From the NCBI GenBank assembly GCA_943787745.1, contig CALSNJ010000002.1:1298668-1362667 (forward strand): a DNA stretch of 64,000 nt, given 5' to 3'. This document shows positions 8,146 through 15,890 of this stretch, piece by piece (position 1 is the stretch's first letter; every line of letters starts with the position of its first letter). This DNA comes from an uncultured Alphaproteobacteria bacterium. Lineage in GTDB: Bacteria > Pseudomonadota > Alphaproteobacteria > UBA6615. Both the position numbers and the translations under genes were made by a program. Below the pieces are notes generated by a model. The model made no database searches, was not told where the DNA came from, and saw nothing but the letters and a program-made list of their open reading frames with translations.

Positions 8146-9327
8146 ATGCCCCTGCCTTTTGACGACCCCTACAACGCGTTCTGCACCGATACCGATGCTT
8201 TCCTCGAAGGCGCGGCGGGCGGTCCGCTCTCCGGGCTGACCTTCGCGGCAAAGGACCTGTACGACGTCAAAGGTCACGTCACTGGTGGCGGCAATCCGGA
8301 CTGGAAACGCACCCATGGACCTGCCACGGAGCATTCCTGGCCGGTGGCAGCGCTTGTAAAAGCGGGGGCCACCATGGTGGGCAAAACCCACACCGACGAA
8401 TTGTCGCGCGGCATCTTCGGTGAGAATGCCCATTACGGCACCCCAATCAATCCCGCGGCACCTGGTCACGTCCCGGGCGGGTCGTCGAGCGGGTCCGTCG
8501 CAGCTGTCGCCGGAGGACTGGTTGATTTCGCGCTGGGAACAGACACTGGCGGCTCGGTTCGCGTGCCCGCGAGCTTTTGCGGGGTCGTCGGCATGCGCAC
8601 GTCCCATGGCCGCATCCCCTTTACCCATGCCATCGATCAGGCCCCGAGTTTCGACACGGTGGGATGGTTTGCGCGGGACGCCATAACCTTCGCAGGCGCC
8701 GGTGAAGTGCTGCTGGAAAACACCATCGAAGACCATGCAGCGCCCCGTCTGATTGTGGCCGACGACCTTTTCACATATGCCGACGCGGCCGTCCGGGACG
8801 CTTTGGCCGAACCCTTGAACAAGGTTCGCGCCGCAACGCGCGATCATGAATCCGTCACGCTGGCTCCTGCAGGGGTGGACACGTGGTTTGGTCATCAGGC
8901 GGTTCTTCAAGGCCGAGAGGCCTGGGAGACATTCGGAGACTGGGTGGACGCGAACGACCCGCGCTTCGGGTTTGAAGTCGCCGAAAACTATCTGATTGGA
9001 CGCAACTGGTCCGATGATGCACGCGCTGAGGCGGCTGCTGCGCGACCCGGGTATCGTACGCGCATCGAAGATCTGCTCGGTGATGATGGGGTGATCGCGA
9101 TGCCAACCACTCCCTTCCCCGCACCACCCCGGAATTCGCTGCGATCGGAACAAAAAGCACGGCGCTTTCGGGTGATTGCCATGACCTGCATCTCCGGTCT
9201 CGCGGGCACACCGCAAATCAATCTGCCCCTTGCAACCGTTGATGGACGCCCCCAGGGCCTGTCCCTGATCGGTCCCCGCGGCAAAGACGAACTGCTGATT
9301 GATCTGGCACGGAAAATTCTCGATTAA
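8146..9327 (+). CDS. Amidase (amidase-signature family)
   Basis: 393 residues. The amidase-signature Ser-cisSer-Lys triad is visible: K in FAAKDLYDV (residue about 36), GGSSSGSVAAVA (about 110-121) with the cis-Ser, and the nucleophile Ser in GTDTGGSVRVPA (about 128-139). The N-terminus resembles short AMI1-type amidases. Such enzymes hydrolyse a terminal amide to acid and ammonia. Given the ring-opening amidohydrolase 114 bp upstream, a role on the opened ring product (a ureido acid or carboxybiuret-like compound) is likely but inferred. The gene is uninterrupted and of normal length for this subgroup. Confidence 0.85.
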   Translation: MPLPFDDPYNAFCTDTDAFLEGAAGGPLSGLTFAAKDLYDVKGHVTGGGNPDWKRTHGPATEHSWPVAALVKAGATMVGKTHTDELSRGIFGENAHYGTPINPAAPGHVPGGSSSGSVAAVAGGLVDFALGTDTGGSVRVPASFCGVVGMRTSHGRIPFTHAIDQAPSFDTVGWFARDAITFAGAGEVLLENTIEDHAAPRLIVADDLFTYADAAVRDALAEPLNKVRAATRDHESVTLAPAGVDTWFGHQAVLQGREAWETFGDWVDANDPRFGFEVAENYLIGRNWSDDARAEAAAARPGYRTRIEDLLGDDGVIAMPTTPFPAPPRNSLRSEQKARRFRVIAMTCISGLAGTPQINLPLATVDGRPQGLSLIGPRGKDELLIDLARKILD

Positions 9328-9455
9328 AGTTAACGCGCCGCGCACGAATTATTCGATACAGACTGCACGGAAAATAGATCGAATTTCATCCTTTCTTCAG
9401 ATTTAGACAACCTTGCGGCGCGATACTCCCGTGTAGCGAAAATCAGCAGGAGCGC

Positions 9456-9968
9456 ATGACCGGACAGCCTTTGCCCAATGGTTATCGAAACAAAATGGAC
9501 ACACCCAAAATTAAACAGATCGTGTATATTTCCAAAGCTACCACGGGTCTCGAGCGCAAGGATGTTGAGGATATTCTCGAATCCGCGCGCGACAAAAACC
9601 AAGGCCTCGACATCACAGGCTTCCTCCTGTTTAACGGAAAATCATTTGTCCAGCTTCTCGAAGGAGCCCCGGAAGACGTTTCGAACCTCTACGGTCAGAT
9701 CGAACGCGACCCCCGGCATGAAGGCACCGTGATCATACTCGAACATCAAGTGGAATCGCGCCTGCTATCGAGCTGGGCGATGGCCTACTCCTACCTCGAA
9801 GGTCCCGACGCAGGTATATTCGGAGGCACGTTGGATCAGGGGTCGGTTCGCGAAATGGCTTCTATCCTGCGCTCCGGCGACTCTGCACTCAGGGAAACTA
9901 TCGCCGACACTCTCCTGCACCTTGCTGGTCTGGAAAAATATTCAAAGAAGAGCTTCTTCGCCGCATAG
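9456..9968 (+). CDS. BLUF-domain blue-light photoreceptor
   Basis: 170 residues: a BLUF domain (residues about 20-112) and a short C-terminal tail with helices. The flavin-binding residues stand at Tyr24, Asn48 and Gln66, with Trp107 and Met109. This spacing is identical to AppA Tyr21, Asn45, Gln63, Trp104 and Met106, so the photocycle should be intact. Other motifs are DITGFLLFNGKSFVQLLEG (about 52-70) and RDPRHEGTV. There is no output domain, so it is a stand-alone sensor working through protein contacts. The ATG at 9456 has a CAGGAG site just upstream; a second ATG (9495) would remove 13 residues. It sits inside a catabolic island without an obvious partner. Confidence 0.93.
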   Translation: MTGQPLPNGYRNKMDTPKIKQIVYISKATTGLERKDVEDILESARDKNQGLDITGFLLFNGKSFVQLLEGAPEDVSNLYGQIERDPRHEGTVIILEHQVESRLLSSWAMAYSYLEGPDAGIFGGTLDQGSVREMASILRSGDSALRETIADTLLHLAGLEKYSKKSFFAA

Positions 9969-9976
9969 AGCACGGA

Positions 9977-10069
9977 GATATCCGGACCTGTTGCACCCAT
10001 TGTCTTGCAGATTGGGATGGGACACCCTGTGGATTGAAAAAATTCATCCACGTCTCAGGTCGGGATATC
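9977..10069 (+). promoter_or_regulatory. Structured leader (three-way-junction-like) before the FAD monooxygenase
   Basis: The whole gap between the BLUF stop and the next ATG folds on itself. The outer stem is GATATCCGGACCTG (9977-9990) with CAGGTCGGGATATC (10056-10069), 13 of 14 pairs. Hairpin 1 is CCCAT (9996-10000) with ATGGG (10017-10021). Hairpin 2 is GTGGATTGAA (10029-10038) with TTCATCCAC (10043-10051), 9 pairs and one bulge. The 3' outer arm ends 2 bp before the ATG and contains the only purine-rich stretch usable as a ribosome site. It could be a cis-regulatory RNA; it matches no riboswitch class I can name. Confidence 0.45.
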
Positions 10070-10070
10070 C

Positions 10071-11291
10071 ATGAACGGCAAACGCGCAGTCATCATCGGC
10101 GGCTCGGTCGGCGGCCTCTTTGCCGGCAACTTCCTCATCAAACATGGCTGGACCGTCGACATCGTCGAGCAGGCGCAGGCAAACCTCGCCTCGCGGGGGA
10201 CGGGAATCGCGCGCCATGACGAACTCGAGGCCATTTTCAAGGAACTGGGTATCCCGCCCGACGATACGGTCGGGGTCGACGTCAATGGTCGCACGGCCTT
10301 TGACCGAACGGGGGCGATCATCTCCCATTTCGACCTGACCCAACGCCTGGGCGCGTGGAACCGCGTGTTCCAACCGCTCTATGACGCCTTCCCGAAAGCC
10401 CGTTATCACAATGGCGCGCGCATGGAACACCTGGAGACGAATGGCGATATCTCGACGATCACGACGACTGACGGTCGGAAATTCGAAGCTGACGTTGTAA
10501 TCGGGGCCGATGGATTTCGATCCTCGGTTCGAAAAATTGTCGCCCCGGAGATCGACCCGTCTTACAGCGGCTACGTCGCATGGCGCGGGGTTAGCCAGGA
10601 GGCCAATCTGTCGGAAGAGTTTCGCGCCAATGTCTTCCACCATTATGCCTTCCTGTTTATGCGCTCGAGCCTTTTGATCGGTTATCCAATGGCTGGGGAA
10701 GACGGCTCCATCGAACCAGGCGGACGGCGCTACAACTACCTCTGGTACTACCCCGCCCCGGGACAGCAACTCACTGACATCCTCACGGACACCGGCGGCA
10801 AGGTGCATGACTACGGCATTCCACCGCCGCTTATGCAGCCAGAGCACGTAGAAGCTGTCAGGGCCAACGCAAAACGCGATATGCCCGCAAGCTTCCACGA
10901 TGCAATCAACATGGCAGACACCACCATCGTGCAGCCGATCTATGACGTCCTGTCTCAGCGCATCACTTTCGGAAACGTCGCTCTGATCGGTGACGCCGCA
11001 TTTGTCGCCCGGCCCCATGTTGGTGTCGGCGTTCTGAAAGCCGGACAGGATGCCGTCGCACTCACAAAAGCGCTGGCGGAATGTGAGACGGTTCCGGCGG
11101 CTATGGCCCGTTATGAAAACGAGCGATTGCTGGCCGGTCAGCGATCCGTGTGGCATGGACGTGATTTGGGATCATTTATCGAACGCGGCCTCGATCGGCC
11201 CGAGGATGACCCCAACTACAACTTGCCGCCTGAACGCGCGATCAAGATCAGCGGCCGTCCGGTCGAACACATGTTCGAGCAGGGCCTGTAA
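10071..11291 (+). CDS. FAD-dependent aromatic monooxygenase (2,6-dihydroxypyridine 3-hydroxylase-like)
   Basis: 406 residues. Class A flavoprotein hydroxylase: the Rossmann dinucleotide motif AVIIGGSVGGLFAG at residues 5-18, the DG motif VVIGADGFRSSVR (about 142-154) and the second FAD motif VALIGDAAFVARPHVGVG (about 303-320). Proteins of this subgroup hydroxylate electron-rich rings such as 2,6-dihydroxypyridine or salicylate with NAD(P)H and O2. The N-heterocycle enzymes around it favour a pyridine- or pyrimidine-like substrate, by inference. It is followed 38 bp later by an SDR gene in the same direction. The ribosome site lies in the 3' arm of the structured leader. Confidence 0.85.
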   Translation: MNGKRAVIIGGSVGGLFAGNFLIKHGWTVDIVEQAQANLASRGTGIARHDELEAIFKELGIPPDDTVGVDVNGRTAFDRTGAIISHFDLTQRLGAWNRVFQPLYDAFPKARYHNGARMEHLETNGDISTITTTDGRKFEADVVIGADGFRSSVRKIVAPEIDPSYSGYVAWRGVSQEANLSEEFRANVFHHYAFLFMRSSLLIGYPMAGEDGSIEPGGRRYNYLWYYPAPGQQLTDILTDTGGKVHDYGIPPPLMQPEHVEAVRANAKRDMPASFHDAINMADTTIVQPIYDVLSQRITFGNVALIGDAAFVARPHVGVGVLKAGQDAVALTKALAECETVPAAMARYENERLLAGQRSVWHGRDLGSFIERGLDRPEDDPNYNLPPERAIKISGRPVEHMFEQGL

Positions 11292-11329
11292 CCGGTGGTG
11301 CTGAAAAACCAAAACGGGAGGAACAAGCC

Positions 11330-12139
11330 ATGATGCTCGACGGCAAGACAATCATCGTGACCGGCGGCGCGAGCGGCATAGGCCGGGCGACCGCTCTCTT
11401 GGCCGCGCAGGAAGGTGCCAAAGTGGTGATCGGCGACATTGATCGTGCCCAGGCCGAAATCACCGCAGAACTTGTTCGAGAGACCGGCCAGCACGCCCAT
11501 GTTGTTGAACTGGACACCTCAAAACCGGCTCACGCCGAACGCCTCGCCTCCGAAACAGTGAAAACATTCGGCACCATCGACGGCATTGTCTGCGGTGCGA
11601 TCAAACTTAAACCCTCAAAGCTGGAGGATCTCAGCGAAGAAGACTGGGACATGGTCATTGATATCGGACTTAAAGGGTACTTCCTCTGCGCGCAGGCCGC
11701 GGGCCGCGTGATGCTCGAAAAAGGTCGTGGCTCGATTGTTTTCGTCTCATCGATCGGTGGTGTGCAGGCCTATAACGGCGCCGGGGCTTACTCAGTCGCC
11801 AAGGCGGGCAACGTCATGCTGGGCAACTTGTTTGGTGTTGAATGGGGCGCGCGCGGCGTTCGCGCAAACACTGTGCTGCCCGGTCAGGTGCACACACCCA
11901 TGACCCAGGCCATGTTCGAAGACCCGGAAGTCGCGGCCGGACGCGCCGCGGTTGTCCCGATGGGACGTATCGGCCAGCCCGAGGAGATCGCCGAAGCCTG
12001 TGTCTTCCTTCTCTCTGATCGGGCCAGCTATGTGAACGCCGCCATGCTCAAGGTCGATGGCGGGCAGGCCGAAAGCAAGATGATGCACACCCCTGGTCGA
12101 GACTGGGGCGGGCGGAAAATGGACTATACGGCGGGCTAG
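11330..12139 (+). CDS. Short-chain dehydrogenase/reductase
   Basis: 269 residues. Cofactor motif TGGASGIGRAT near residue 13, the NAG position changed to CGA in IVCGAIKLK, and the catalytic Ser (FVSSIGGVQ), Tyr and Lys (YSVAK) in their normal places; the C-terminal motif is VDGGQAES. The acidic residue in VVIGDIDRA after the second strand favours NAD(H). GGGAGGAA precedes the start. It is probably co-transcribed with the monooxygenase. The substrate is unknown. Confidence 0.88.
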   Translation: MMLDGKTIIVTGGASGIGRATALLAAQEGAKVVIGDIDRAQAEITAELVRETGQHAHVVELDTSKPAHAERLASETVKTFGTIDGIVCGAIKLKPSKLEDLSEEDWDMVIDIGLKGYFLCAQAAGRVMLEKGRGSIVFVSSIGGVQAYNGAGAYSVAKAGNVMLGNLFGVEWGARGVRANTVLPGQVHTPMTQAMFEDPEVAAGRAAVVPMGRIGQPEEIAEACVFLLSDRASYVNAAMLKVDGGQAESKMMHTPGRDWGGRKMDYTAG

Positions 12140-12157
12140 AATAAACCCGCGAGTTGG

Positions 12158-12574
12158 TCAGTCGCGCGGTGCAAGGCTGTCCTCTGCCGTCAAATGCGCA
12201 ACCTCCACATCCGAACCCGCAAAGGTCCGGGTCACATGGTCCGAACCGTAAATCCAGAGGATCACCATGGGTTCATCACCGACATTGAGGAAATAGTGTT
12301 CCTTGCCCGCGGCGACATAGGTTGAATCATAGGCCTTGAGCCGTGTGCGCTTACCCTCGATATCAACTTCGGCTTCACCGGACAGCAAGGTGACCTGCTC
12401 GTCGCAATTATGCTTGTGCATCGGGGCAGAACTGCCCGCCGGGAAAGAACTGATTCCCGTCGTGAACGCCGCATTCGGGCGCACGCTGGGAACCACGAGC
12501 GGCGTAGACACAACGCCGCCACCGCGTTCGAGTTTCTCGACTTCATCAAACTTCAGGACAACGGATTCAGACAT
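12158..12574 (-). CDS. Cupin-domain protein
   Basis: 138 residues forming a single beta-barrel cupin. Motif 1 is visible as MHKHNCDEQVTLLSGEAEV, and motif 2 as GKEHYFLNVGDEPMVILWIYG. The metal ligands would be His (HKH), the Glu/Gln after it and the motif-2 His. It is convergent with the SDR gene and about 37 bp downstream of a second cupin gene in the same direction. The role is unknown; small cupins in catabolic islands are often isomerases, dioxygenases or sensors. Confidence 0.8.
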   Translation of the reverse strand: MSESVVLKFDEVEKLERGGGVVSTPLVVPSVRPNAAFTTGISSFPAGSSAPMHKHNCDEQVTLLSGEAEVDIEGKRTRLKAYDSTYVAAGKEHYFLNVGDEPMVILWIYGSDHVTRTFAGSDVEVAHLTAEDSLAPRD

Positions 12575-12611
12575 GGCTTCCCCAACAATTCCGATTTCAA
12601 CAGTTGCGGGA

Positions 12612-13292
12612 CTATAGCGTGGCTGGCGCCTCTGCGTAGCGCAGATTTCCGGTTTTGACCCAGACCCGTGCGCCTTCAGCGCCAGTGCGCGCGCTGACCA
12701 TCATGCCATCAGGCAATCGCAGCCAGGAATTCGCACGCAGGGTGTCTCCGCCTTCCGCAAACCCACCTGAAAGCACGAAATATTCCGCACCCCCATCTGC
12801 ACCAATCATGATCTCGGTATTGGGTTCCCATTGCTCGATCCGGACATCCTCACGCGGATCGAGAAACAGCGGCGTGACGGACACGCCCGGCCTCCCGGCA
12901 TCCGCGACGGCGCCAATTTTGTTTGTATCGATGCGCACATGGGTCCGGTCATCGGGGTCGAACTGCCAGAGTTTCACCAAAATTGTGCAACCCGGTTCCG
13001 ACGCCGGCGTGTGGCGGGATTCGGGAGGGTTGCGGATATACGAACCGGCCGGGAAGTCACCGTGCTCATCCTGAAAGACCCCTTCCAGCACGACGAACTC
13101 TTCTCCACCCGTGTGTATATGCGGCGAAAACGAACTGCCGGGCGCGTACCGGACGATCGAGGTGGCACGCGCCACCTCGTCGCCAATCCGGTCCAGCATG
13201 CGTCGGTCGACGCCCGCCATGGGAGAACTGAGCCATTCGATCTCGTCTCCATGCATAACCACCCGCTGGGTGAAATCTGCGTTCAGTTCCAT
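12612..13292 (-). CDS. Two-domain cupin protein, ChrR-like
   Basis: 226 residues from the ATG at 13292, which has AAGGAC upstream; a longer frame to 13502 has no support. The first cupin domain (about residues 30-120) has the ChrR-type metal motif FSPHIHTGGEEFVVLEGVF, then GSYIRNPPESRHTP. The second domain (about 140-220) lacks a full set of ligands but has EYFVLSGGF. ChrR-type cupins act as anti-sigma factors or as enzymes; there is no sigma-binding N-terminal domain or ECF sigma gene here, so an enzymatic or binding role is more likely. Confidence 0.75.
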   Translation of the reverse strand: MELNADFTQRVVMHGDEIEWLSSPMAGVDRRMLDRIGDEVARATSIVRYAPGSSFSPHIHTGGEEFVVLEGVFQDEHGDFPAGSYIRNPPESRHTPASEPGCTILVKLWQFDPDDRTHVRIDTNKIGAVADAGRPGVSVTPLFLDPREDVRIEQWEPNTEIMIGADGGAEYFVLSGGFAEGGDTLRANSWLRLPDGMMVSARTGAEGARVWVKTGNLRYAEAPATL

Positions 13293-13320
13293 GGCAGGGT
13301 CCTTTTCTCTTGTTCTCTCG

Positions 13321-13947
13321 TCAGGCTGCCTGTGCAGCGCTGGGGCGGGCCGACACGCGTGTTCGCCAGTCCTGAAGATGCGCGCAGGTTTCGGGAATAT
13401 CCAGAGACACGAAATCCGCAAAGGCAAAACCGGCCATCGCGGTGATGTCAGCGACCGTAAACTGATCTCCGGCGAGATAAGCCTGATCGGCCAGAATGCC
13501 ATCCATCCAATGCATTGTCTTTACGGCGGTTTCTTTCTGACGGGCACCCCAGGCATCGTTGCGGTAGCTCTCGATGTCGGATCCCAGCCCGTCGGTTCCC
13601 ACATGAAAGTAGAAGCCGACAGCATCGAGCAAACCCGCCTCAACTTTTCGCTGCATCATGGAAATCACAGCGCGCTCTTTGGGCGTTTTGCCCGTGAGTT
13701 CAGGGTCGCCGGCAAAGTGGTCGAGATATTCCGTAATCGCCGTGGATTCCGAAATATGGGTTCCATCCGCCAGTTCGAGAACGGGAACAGCTGCGGAAGG
13801 GTTTTTTGCCAGAAACTCAGGTGTCAGGTGTTCACCCGCGGTAACGTCCACTTGGACAAACTCGACATCATCAAACAGGCCCTTCTCGGCCAATGCGATG
13901 CGGACCCGGGCAGGATTGGGGAACCCTTTGTATTCGTAAATCTTCAT
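13321..13947 (-). CDS. Glutathione S-transferase
   Basis: 208 residues: a thioredoxin-like N-terminal domain (1-80) with the glutathione-binding AAVPVLEL (cis-Pro) and DGTHISESTAI (Ser contacting the gamma-glutamyl group), then an all-helical domain with the N-capping box FTVADITAMAG. It begins MKIYEYKGFPNPARVRI. It is divergent from a tetR gene with two palindromic sites between them, so TetR probably controls it. It may remove a reactive intermediate of the neighbouring pathway, or simply detoxify. Confidence 0.92.
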   Translation of the reverse strand: MKIYEYKGFPNPARVRIALAEKGLFDDVEFVQVDVTAGEHLTPEFLAKNPSAAVPVLELADGTHISESTAITEYLDHFAGDPELTGKTPKERAVISMMQRKVEAGLLDAVGFYFHVGTDGLGSDIESYRNDAWGARQKETAVKTMHWMDGILADQAYLAGDQFTVADITAMAGFAFADFVSLDIPETCAHLQDWRTRVSARPSAAQAA

Positions 13948-13975
13948 GATCGTCTCCTCGGTAATGTTTACCTAT

Positions 13976-13985
13976 CTATCGATAG
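13976..13985. promoter_or_regulatory. Palindrome CTATCGATAG, candidate TetR operator 1
   Basis: Perfect 10-bp palindrome within ACCTATCTATCGATAGGG, 28 bp upstream of the GST start and in the GST-tetR divergent gap. It shares the half-site CTATC with the second palindrome. Confidence 0.5.
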
Positions 13986-14022
13986 GGAGACAATGTGTTT
14001 ATCGAGCACCCTTGTCAACACC

Positions 14023-14038
14023 TATCTACTGGTAGATA
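14023..14038. promoter_or_regulatory. Palindrome TATCTAC-TG-GTAGATA, candidate TetR operator 2
   Basis: Perfect 7-bp arms around a 2-bp centre, ending 9 bp before the tetR ATG. Both palindromes are preceded by ACCTATCTA. The position suggests autoregulation of tetR and joint control of the divergent GST gene. Confidence 0.6.
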
Positions 14039-14047
14039 AAATCCCCT

Positions 14048-14614
14048 ATGGAAAACACTGAGCACACCGCCTTGACAGGTAAGGCCGAAGAAATATTGGA
14101 AGTGGCTGAGCGGCATATGCGAGCGGGCGGTTTCGACGCCGTGAGTTTTCGCGATATTGCGACCGAGGTCGGCATCAAAAGCGCGAGTGTTCACTATCAC
14201 TTCCCCCAGAAAGCAGATTTGGGCGCCGCCGTGGTTCAGCGTTACACCGCGCGTGTGATCGCGGCCGTCGGGGCACCTGACAATTCCGACGACTCCACAA
14301 AGGAGCGAATCTCCCGCCTGATCGGCGTTTACCGTTCAGCGATGATCGATGATGGCCTGATCTGCCTGTGCTGTGTCCTTGGTGCAGAGACGCTGGATCT
14401 CCCCGACCCTGTCGCCGAGGCCGTCAGCAGCTTTTTCGCACTGGTGCTCAAATGGACAGAGACAGCGCTGAGCGCACCGCCGGCGGCCGGTGAAACCACA
14501 ACAGCCGCGCAAATCATCTCCAGCCTGCAAGGCGCGATGGTTCTGTCGCTGGCGACAAAAAACCCGCAGCATTTTTCAGATACTGCAAATGGCATACTCA
14601 AAGCCATAGACTGA
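14048..14614 (+). CDS. TetR-family transcriptional regulator
   Basis: 188 residues. The N-terminal helix-turn-helix is clear: MRAGGFDAVSFRDIATEVGI, then KSASVHYHFPQKADL (about 22-57). The C-terminal ligand domain is of the type found in TetR proteins with a Cys pair (LICLCCVLGAE). It is divergent from GST and 16 bp upstream of the amidohydrolase gene, with which it is probably co-transcribed. The two palindromes before it are the likely operators. Confidence 0.93.
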   Translation: MENTEHTALTGKAEEILEVAERHMRAGGFDAVSFRDIATEVGIKSASVHYHFPQKADLGAAVVQRYTARVIAAVGAPDNSDDSTKERISRLIGVYRSAMIDDGLICLCCVLGAETLDLPDPVAEAVSSFFALVLKWTETALSAPPAAGETTTAAQIISSLQGAMVLSLATKNPQHFSDTANGILKAID

Positions 14615-14630
14615 GGCAGGAAACAGCGCC

Positions 14631-15890
14631 ATGACATCCACCACACTGGCCGACGACTTAATCGTCCGAAACGCACGTGTCTGGGGCGAAACAGGAACGC
14701 GTGATCTCGCTATTTCCGAAGGAATTTACATCGCACCCGAGAGTCTTTCGAACCCCGATGCAAGTGAGATCGATGCAGCGGGCTGTCTCTGCGTCCCCGG
14801 ATTCGCGGAGCCGCACATCCATCTGGATAAAGTGCTGCTGGCAGAAAGCTGCCCGGTCAATGTCAGCGGCAATCTGGACGAAGCCATCGAGATACTCGGC
14901 GCTCGCAAGGCACTTTATACCCGTGAGGATATCGCCGCCCGCGCAGCCGCGATCATTCAATCAGCCATCGCCCATGGCGTCACCCGCATACGCACCCATA
15001 TCGACATCGATACCGGGTGCGGACTTACAGCATTCGATGCCCTGTGCGAGGTCCGCGACCGATACGCCGACCTTGTCGAGCTCCAGATCGTCGCATTCCC
15101 GCAAAAGGGTATTGTCGGCGACCCCGGTGTCGAAACGTTATTGCGGGAGGCCATGTCTCGGGGAGCGAACCAGATCGGCGGCATGCCGTTCAACGAGGCC
15201 GGACCGGCCGAGAGCCGCGAGCACATCGAAATCGGTTTTGCCATCGCGAAGGACTTTGGGTGTGATGTCGACATGCATATCGACGAAACCGATGATCCCG
15301 ATGCGCGCACCCTGGAAATGTTGTGTGACGCCACTATCCGGCACGGCTATCAGGGCCGGGTGACCGCGGGCCACACCTGCGCGCTGGCCGCCTACCCCGA
15401 TGACTATGCCAACCGGGTCATCGACAGGGTTGCCGAAGCTGGTATCAACATCATCACCAACCCGGGAACCAACATGATGTTGCAGGGCCGGGACGATGCC
15501 CACCCCAAGCGGCGTGGAATCACGCGGGTAAAGGAATTGATGGACCGGGGCGTCAACGTCGCCTTCGGGCAGGACAATCTCCAGGACATGTTTTATCCGT
15601 TCGGCACCGACGACCCTCTAGAACTGGCATTTCTGCTTGCACACGCCGCACATATGAGTGGCCCCGATGAGATCGACGCTGTCTTTTCGATGACCAACAC
15701 GAATGCCGCACGCGTTCTGGGCGCGACCGATTATGGGACAACAGCAGGATGTGTGGGGGACCTCGTCATCCTGGATGCCAGAACACCACTCGAAGCAATC
15801 GTACGGCGCTCTCCGCAGCGCACAGTGATACGACGCGGACGCCTTATCGCGAAAACCGAGATACAACAAACACTGAAAGTGACGGCTTAA
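14631..15890 (+). CDS. Cytosine-deaminase-like amidohydrolase
   Basis: 419 residues, metal-dependent TIM-barrel amidohydrolase of the CodA/AtzC type. Metal and catalytic motifs: [10 protein letters not shown] (about 56-65), [10 protein letters not shown] (about 210-219; His and the catalytic Glu), [10 protein letters not shown] (about 241-250) and [11 protein letters not shown] (about 310-320; Asp). CodA-type enzymes deaminate cytosine, isocytosine or related N-heterocycles. Its last 4 bases overlap the end of the convergent metH gene. In this island it could feed a pyrimidine-like ring to the ring-opening amidohydrolase; this is inference. Confidence 0.88.
   Translation: MTSTTLADDLIVRNARVWGETGTRDLAISEGIYIAPESLSNPDASEIDAAGCLCVPGFAEPHIHLDKVLLAESCPVNVSGNLDEAIEILGARKALYTREDIAARAAAIIQSAIAHGVTRIRTHIDIDTGCGLTAFDALCEVRDRYADLVELQIVAFPQKGIVGDPGVETLLREAMSRGANQIGGMPFNEAGPAESREHIEIGFAIAKDFGCDVDMHIDETDDPDARTLEMLCDATIRHGYQGRVTAGHTCALAAYPDDYANRVIDRVAEAGINIITNPGTNMMLQGRDDAHPKRRGITRVKELMDRGVNVAFGQDNLQDMFYPFGTDDPLELAFLLAHAAHMSGPDEIDAVFSMTNTNAARVLGATDYGTTAGCVGDLVILDARTPLEAIVRRSPQRTVIRRGRLIAKTEIQQTLKVTA

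Noticed and set aside
8050-9345. 431-residue minus-strand open frame opposite the amidase
   Set aside because: It is a codon-bias shadow of the amidase gene; it has no domain, no ribosome site, and the plus strand carries the complete amidase signature.
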